Shown: positions 60,080-64,000 of the stretch, one piece after another
Layout: each line of letters starts with the position of its first letter
How positions within the stretch are numbered: position 1 is the first letter of the stretch
NCBI GenBank assembly: GCA_036675035.1
Contig: JAKFFO010000043.1
Coordinates: 1-64,000 of the forward strand
From: MESE01 sp036675035
GTDB taxonomy: Bacteria > Pseudomonadota > Gammaproteobacteria > Burkholderiales > Burkholderiaceae_D
Reading direction: 5' to 3'
DNA: 64,000 bases
Translations under genes and position numbers: made by a program
The notes under the pieces: model-generated
What the model was told of the DNA's origin: nothing
The model's database searches: none
What the model saw: the letters and a program-made list of their open reading frames with translations, nothing else

Positions 60080-63016
60080 ATGGAAGCCCGATCTTTTATG
60101 CCTCTATACAGAAAAATCGCCGGGACTCCGGAACTGTATCGCCTGATTCTAGATCATGCGCTGGATGCTTTTATTGCCATAGACGAGCATGACGCCATCA
60201 TTGAATGGAGCAAGCGAGCGGAAGAAGCGTTCGGCTGGACAAGAGACGAGGTGCTTGGCGCGGCGCTAGCCGACACCATTATTCCGGAACGACACCGAAC
60301 CGCGCATTTGGCAGGACTGAAGCGTTACTTGCACACAGGCGAAAACAATATCCTCGGACGCCGCATCGAACTTTTCGCACGGCACAAGGACGGACGCGAA
60401 ATTCCAGTCGAACTGACAGTCACCTCGCTTACCGGCGCCGAACGTCCCCTTTTCGCCGCGTCGCTGCGCGATATCTCCCAATACAAGGCGCTTGAAAAAG
60501 AATTCAAGCATCAGGCAAGCATCACACGTTCAATTCTCGAAAGTATGGCGGACGCGGTTTCGGTAGCAGACCTGTCGGAACGCATGTTATTGATCAACCC
60601 CGCCGCCCAGCGGCTCTGGAACATAGAATCGATGGACGATGCACGGACTATTTCCTACGACCGCTATCAGCTGTTCAAGTCAGACGGCAAGACGCTGTGC
60701 CCGGCCGCCGAGCGGCCAATGACCAGGGCGCTGCGCGGCGAAGAGGTAAGCGGCTGGATTGGTTTTGTTCGCCACCAGCGTGCTCCGGAAGGCATCTGGA
60801 TCAGCATCAACGCAAGGCCGCTTGTCGATAATGACGGCGAACATATAGGCGCGGTCGTGGTGTACCACGACATTTCAGAGCTACGGAAACGGGAACAGAC
60901 ATTGGCGCAGCAGGCACGTTTGCTGCGCGAGCAAGCCAGCCTGCTCGATGTGACGCACGATGCGCTTCTGGCGCGCGATTGCGATGATGTCATCAACTTT
61001 TGGAATCGTCGCGCCGAAGAACTGTATGGATACAGCAAGGAGGAAGCAATCGGGCAAAGCAGCCACCTGCTATTGAAAACGGAATTTCCGATTCCGCTCG
61101 ATGAAATCAGAGCCCTGGTCACCCAGAAAAAGTATTGGGAAGGTGAACTGGTTCACGAAACGAAGAATGGGCGAAAAATCACCGTATCAAGCAGGTGGAC
61201 ATTGGATATTGACAAGCACGGGCCGTGTCGATACCTGGAAACGAATACGGATATTTCGCAACGTATCCAGATGGAGCGGATGCTCAGGCAGACGCAGGAA
61301 AACTACCGGTTACTGGTGGAGACGTCGACCGAAGTCGCGATGATTATTACAGACCCGGACGGCATCATTGTAAATTGGAATGTGGGCGCAGAAAAAATCG
61401 TCGGAATCCCGTCTCGGGAAGCAGTTGGACAGCCTATCGCCAATATTTTTACGCCGGAAGACAGAAGCAGTGGGCGCCCGTCGCACGAAATGGAAAAGGC
61501 GAGCAAAAGCGGCCGCTCCGAGGATGCGCGCTGGCATGCCAGGAAAGACGGCAGCCGATTCTGGGCGAATGGCGTGGTGATGCCTTTATGGAATGAAGAC
61601 GGCAGTCTGCGCGGCTATACCAAAGTGTTTCGCGATCAGACCGCACAGCGGCTGGAGGAAGAGCAAACACAATTCCTTGCCAACCATGACATGCTTACCG
61701 GGTTGCCGAACCGGGTCCATTTCAGTAACCAGCTGCACAAATCGATTGCCCGATCGGATCGCTACGGCATTCCTCTGGCGGTCTTGCTGCTCGATCTCGA
61801 TCGCTTCAAGTTCGTGAACGACACATTCGGCCACTACGCGGGCGATCTTTTGCTGAAAGAAGTCGCGCAGCGGATTCTGTCATCGCTCCGGGAGACCGAT
61901 TTCGTGGCGCGCCTGGGCGGCGATGAATTTGTGGTGATCCAGGCCGATGTATCCAAGCCGCAGGCAGCCGACACGCTGGCCCGAAAACTGATTATCGAAC
62001 TCGGCCGTCCCTATCAGCTCGATCAACATGAAGTAGTGAGCGGAACCAGCATCGGCATCAGCACTTATCCGACGGATGCGGAAAACGTGGTCGAACTGTT
62101 GAAGCGGTCGGACCTTGCGCTATACCGCGCAAGAAGCATGGGCCGGGGCAGGTATCAGATTTACACGCCGGATTTGCTCATGGAAAAGAACTGGGGGCGA
62201 GACCGCGAACAAGGATTGCGCAACGCATTACGAAACCACGAATTCGAATTGTATTATCAGCCGCAAGTGGATCTGAACAGCTGGAAGATATCGACGGTTG
62301 AAGCACTGCTGCGATGGCAGACACCCGGCATGGAACAGATTCAACCGGAAGAATTTCTTGATGTTGCCGAGGAAACGGGTCTTATCGTAGAGATTGGCGA
62401 ATGGGCGCTGCGCAGCGCATGCAAGCAGGTTCGGGAATGGCAGGGCAAGGGCATGCCCGGCCTGCGCATATCGGTCAACTGTTCTGCGCGACAATTCAGC
62501 GATCCCGAGTTCGTGAAGAAAATCAGCCCGATACTGGATGAAACCGGGCTGGCCGCCTGTTGCCTGGAGCTGGAAATCGCCGAATCGATGATTGCACAGC
62601 CGGAAATAAGGGACCAGCTTATTGAGCTGAGAATTCTCGGCGTGCGCATTACCGTCGATAATTTTGGCACCGGTACGACGGCACTGGTTGATCTGAAAGA
62701 ACTGGAGGTCGATACCTTGAAGATCGACAAGGTATTCGTGCGGCATTTGCCCTATCGCCAAAAAGATTCCGCGATGACCTCGTCCATCATTAACCTTGGT
62801 CATAATCTCGGGCTTGTCGTAACTGCGGGCGGCGTTGAAACCGCCGAGCAGCTCGCGTACCTGAAATCGCAGAAATGCAATGGCGTGCAGGGTTTCATTT
62901 TCAGTCCTCCGGTGCCGGCGAAGAAATTTGAGGAACTGATGTTAAGCGACCACTGGTCCCGGATCAATCGCGTGCCGGCGTTAAGCGATGCAATCGTGTT
63001 TCGCGGCATGCACTGA
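60080..63016 (+). CDS. PAS-GGDEF-EAL signalling protein (EAL domain degenerate)
   Basis: The 978 residues carry no transmembrane segment. Four PAS-type sensor repeats (about 15-130, 135-270, 285-395, 405-530) precede a GGDEF diguanylate cyclase domain with intact ARLGGDEF (about 612-616), then an EAL domain (about 715-965). The EAL motif itself (EALLRW, about 740) is present, but two conserved catalytic residues are changed: the second Asp of DDFGTG is Asn861 (VDNFGTG) and the Glu of AEGVET is Gly917 (AGGVET). The protein is thus predicted to make c-di-GMP, with the EAL half regulatory or binding. The start has a weak ribosome-binding site; 60080 and 60101 are alternatives. Confidence 0.93.
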   Translation: MEARSFMPLYRKIAGTPELYRLILDHALDAFIAIDEHDAIIEWSKRAEEAFGWTRDEVLGAALADTIIPERHRTAHLAGLKRYLHTGENNILGRRIELFARHKDGREIPVELTVTSLTGAERPLFAASLRDISQYKALEKEFKHQASITRSILESMADAVSVADLSERMLLINPAAQRLWNIESMDDARTISYDRYQLFKSDGKTLCPAAERPMTRALRGEEVSGWIGFVRHQRAPEGIWISINARPLVDNDGEHIGAVVVYHDISELRKREQTLAQQARLLREQASLLDVTHDALLARDCDDVINFWNRRAEELYGYSKEEAIGQSSHLLLKTEFPIPLDEIRALVTQKKYWEGELVHETKNGRKITVSSRWTLDIDKHGPCRYLETNTDISQRIQMERMLRQTQENYRLLVETSTEVAMIITDPDGIIVNWNVGAEKIVGIPSREAVGQPIANIFTPEDRSSGRPSHEMEKASKSGRSEDARWHARKDGSRFWANGVVMPLWNEDGSLRGYTKVFRDQTAQRLEEEQTQFLANHDMLTGLPNRVHFSNQLHKSIARSDRYGIPLAVLLLDLDRFKFVNDTFGHYAGDLLLKEVAQRILSSLRETDFVARLGGDEFVVIQADVSKPQAADTLARKLIIELGRPYQLDQHEVVSGTSIGISTYPTDAENVVELLKRSDLALYRARSMGRGRYQIYTPDLLMEKNWGRDREQGLRNALRNHEFELYYQPQVDLNSWKISTVEALLRWQTPGMEQIQPEEFLDVAEETGLIVEIGEWALRSACKQVREWQGKGMPGLRISVNCSARQFSDPEFVKKISPILDETGLAACCLELEIAESMIAQPEIRDQLIELRILGVRITVDNFGTGTTALVDLKELEVDTLKIDKVFVRHLPYRQKDSAMTSSIINLGHNLGLVVTAGGVETAEQLAYLKSQKCNGVQGFIFSPPVPAKKFEELMLSDHWSRINRVPALSDAIVFRGMH

Positions 63017-63150
63017 AGCGTCGCGGATTTTCCGAATGGCTGTCGGCGCAGTTCCAGTGGTCGATCCCGCGCAGTTCGACAGGTTGCAGCGAAGGCCGCG
63101 GTAAACAACAAGCCAACAAGCGCCGGCGCCACTTCCTGGTCGCGGACGCG

Positions 63151-63465
63151 CTACTGCTGCGGTGGCAGCACACTCCATTCCGGTTCGTCGAATTCGCCAA
63201 TAACCGTAATGACGCACTTTTCGGCGTGCTGTTCCAGGATTGCCCGCACGGTTTCATTGCGCCTGTCGTCTTTCGCATCACGATGGGCCTTCGATTCCCA
63301 GGTTGCGATCGCAAGAAGCGCATTCGGATCACCGATCTTTCTGTGAAGATAAGTGCCTCTGGCGCCAGGCGTGCGCTGGATAATCTCGCTGGCACGAACC
63401 CAGGCTTCAGCATATTCCTCCACCGTGTAACCGGGTTTCATGCGCACCTCGAAAATGAATTTCAT
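63151..63465 (-). CDS. Antibiotic-biosynthesis-monooxygenase-fold (ABM-like) protein
   Basis: This 104-residue single-domain protein of the dimeric alpha-beta barrel fold starts MKFIFEVRMKPGYTVEEYAEAW and has ERGTYLHR-like and AIATWESKAHRDA blocks. Such proteins include quinol monooxygenases and stress or muconolactone-isomerase-like enzymes; small sequence size limits assignment. It is convergent with the GGDEF-EAL gene, 134 bp apart. Codon pattern and the plausible start support a real gene. Confidence 0.78.
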   Translation of the reverse strand: MKFIFEVRMKPGYTVEEYAEAWVRASEIIQRTPGARGTYLHRKIGDPNALLAIATWESKAHRDAKDDRRNETVRAILEQHAEKCVITVIGEFDEPEWSVLPPQQ

Positions 63466-64000
63466 GCTGTCGCCTCCGTCTGGTTGCGCGCGATTCGGCA
63501 GGTAACCGTGCCGAGTGGACGCCGGACTGACATCCTGTCGCCGTTCGAGTTCGGGCCGGGACGGGCTTGCGCAGCGTCTTCGCTTGCCAATTGGTCAAGT
63601 AAATCAGTCTATGCCAAAAGCGAAGAGCAGGAAACGAATCGGATAGCCGTGCAGAGCTTGCAAATCATTTTCTCGTAGAACATAAATAGATGATCTTTCT
63701 CAATTCGGATCAGAGCGAAAAATGGAATGATTCATTGGCTCGTGGCAATTTGCTGGCACAGCGGCGCCAGCCTGCTACTTCAAGTAAACAGCGAGATTGC
63801 GCCAACGATATATTGAGGAAAATCAGAAATACTTCACATCAACGCAAAATTATTCTCGTAAAAAAGGGGAACATTGATATCGATCATCGTTCTAATTCGC
63901 GAACCGGCATTTGAAATTTTGCCGCGAGAAAAATACTCCGCCTCGGCATGTGAATCAAACGCCATCCGGTTTCCTGCCGTAATGAAATTTTTTTGTCGAT
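63466..64000. other. AT-richer region without supported genes at the right edge
   Basis: The last 535 bp contain only short frames with no similarity, such as 74 codons from 63690. Base composition drops toward AT in 63690-64000, with runs such as AATTTTTTTG, which suggests a promoter region or horizontally gained DNA beyond the window. I see no gene or repeat I can support. Confidence 0.4.

Noticed and set aside
63690..63914. 74-codon open frame at the AT-rich right edge
   Set aside because: Low-complexity, no family resemblance and no start signal; it might be noise in AT-rich DNA.
1..64000. CRISPR arrays, transposases, phage genes and toxin-antitoxin pairs
   Set aside because: No direct-repeat arrays, transposase or integrase motifs, or small paired toxin-antitoxin genes were seen.

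Overview
The window looks like chromosomal DNA of a betaproteobacterium of the order Burkholderiales, probably near Oxalobacteraceae. This is inferred from moderate-high GC, the gene order tig-clpP-clpX-lon-hupB-tRNA-Val-tRNA-Asp-ppiD, a large single-chain PurL, and the style of the proteins. I see no prophage, insertion sequence, CRISPR array, rRNA operon or plasmid function. No gene I could read has an obvious frameshift.

Layout. 1-1.9 kb: 3' part of an RND efflux pump gene. 2-11.1 kb: a protein quality-control block with tRNA-Leu, trigger factor, ClpP, ClpX, Lon, the nucleoid protein HU, tRNA-Val, tRNA-Asp and a PpiD-type periplasmic chaperone, with clear terminators. 11.1-11.5 kb: a palindrome-rich non-coding stretch. 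11.5-15.6 kb: MnmH, a TesA-like lipase divergent from a LolD/YbbA-type ABC ATPase, gluconokinase and an unusual two-domain methylglyoxal-synthase protein. 15.6-20.4 kb, minus strand: DadA, a second FAD oxidoreductase, the NAD(P)HX repair enzyme and an EamA transporter. 20.8-25.3 kb: a hybrid histidine kinase, a glycine-zipper lipoprotein and an amidase. 25.7-31.5 kb: PurL and a SulP anion transporter.

31.8-36.4 kb, minus strand: a compact operon reading Crp-like regulator, SelO, MsrB, YciB, BolA, PpiC, with 1-bp and 7-bp gaps and 4-bp overlaps. It joins redox-linked AMPylation, methionine-sulfoxide repair and envelope functions. 36.5-50 kb, plus strand: a catabolic/uptake island with a class II aldolase, an HD-domain protein, an acyl-CoA synthetase, a complete branched-chain-type ABC importer with three substrate-binding proteins, and an enoyl-CoA hydratase/3-hydroxyacyl-CoA dehydrogenase. 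The likely theme is uptake of an organic or amino acid, CoA activation and beta-oxidation; the substrate cannot be read from sequence.

50-64 kb: ferredoxin-NADP reductase, a SerA-type dehydrogenase, a phospholipase-D lipoprotein, the PrkA-YeaH-SpoVR stress-kinase operon, a DUF924 protein, a PAS-GGDEF-EAL signalling protein whose EAL half has lost key residues, and a small monooxygenase-fold protein. The last 0.5 kb is AT-richer with no supported gene.

The most unusual items are the asymmetric ATPase pair of the ABC importer (LivF Walker A Lys to Arg, matched by a non-consensus LivG signature), the tandem methylglyoxal-synthase fusion, the degenerate EAL domain, and the orphan HD protein next to the aldolase and CoA ligase.
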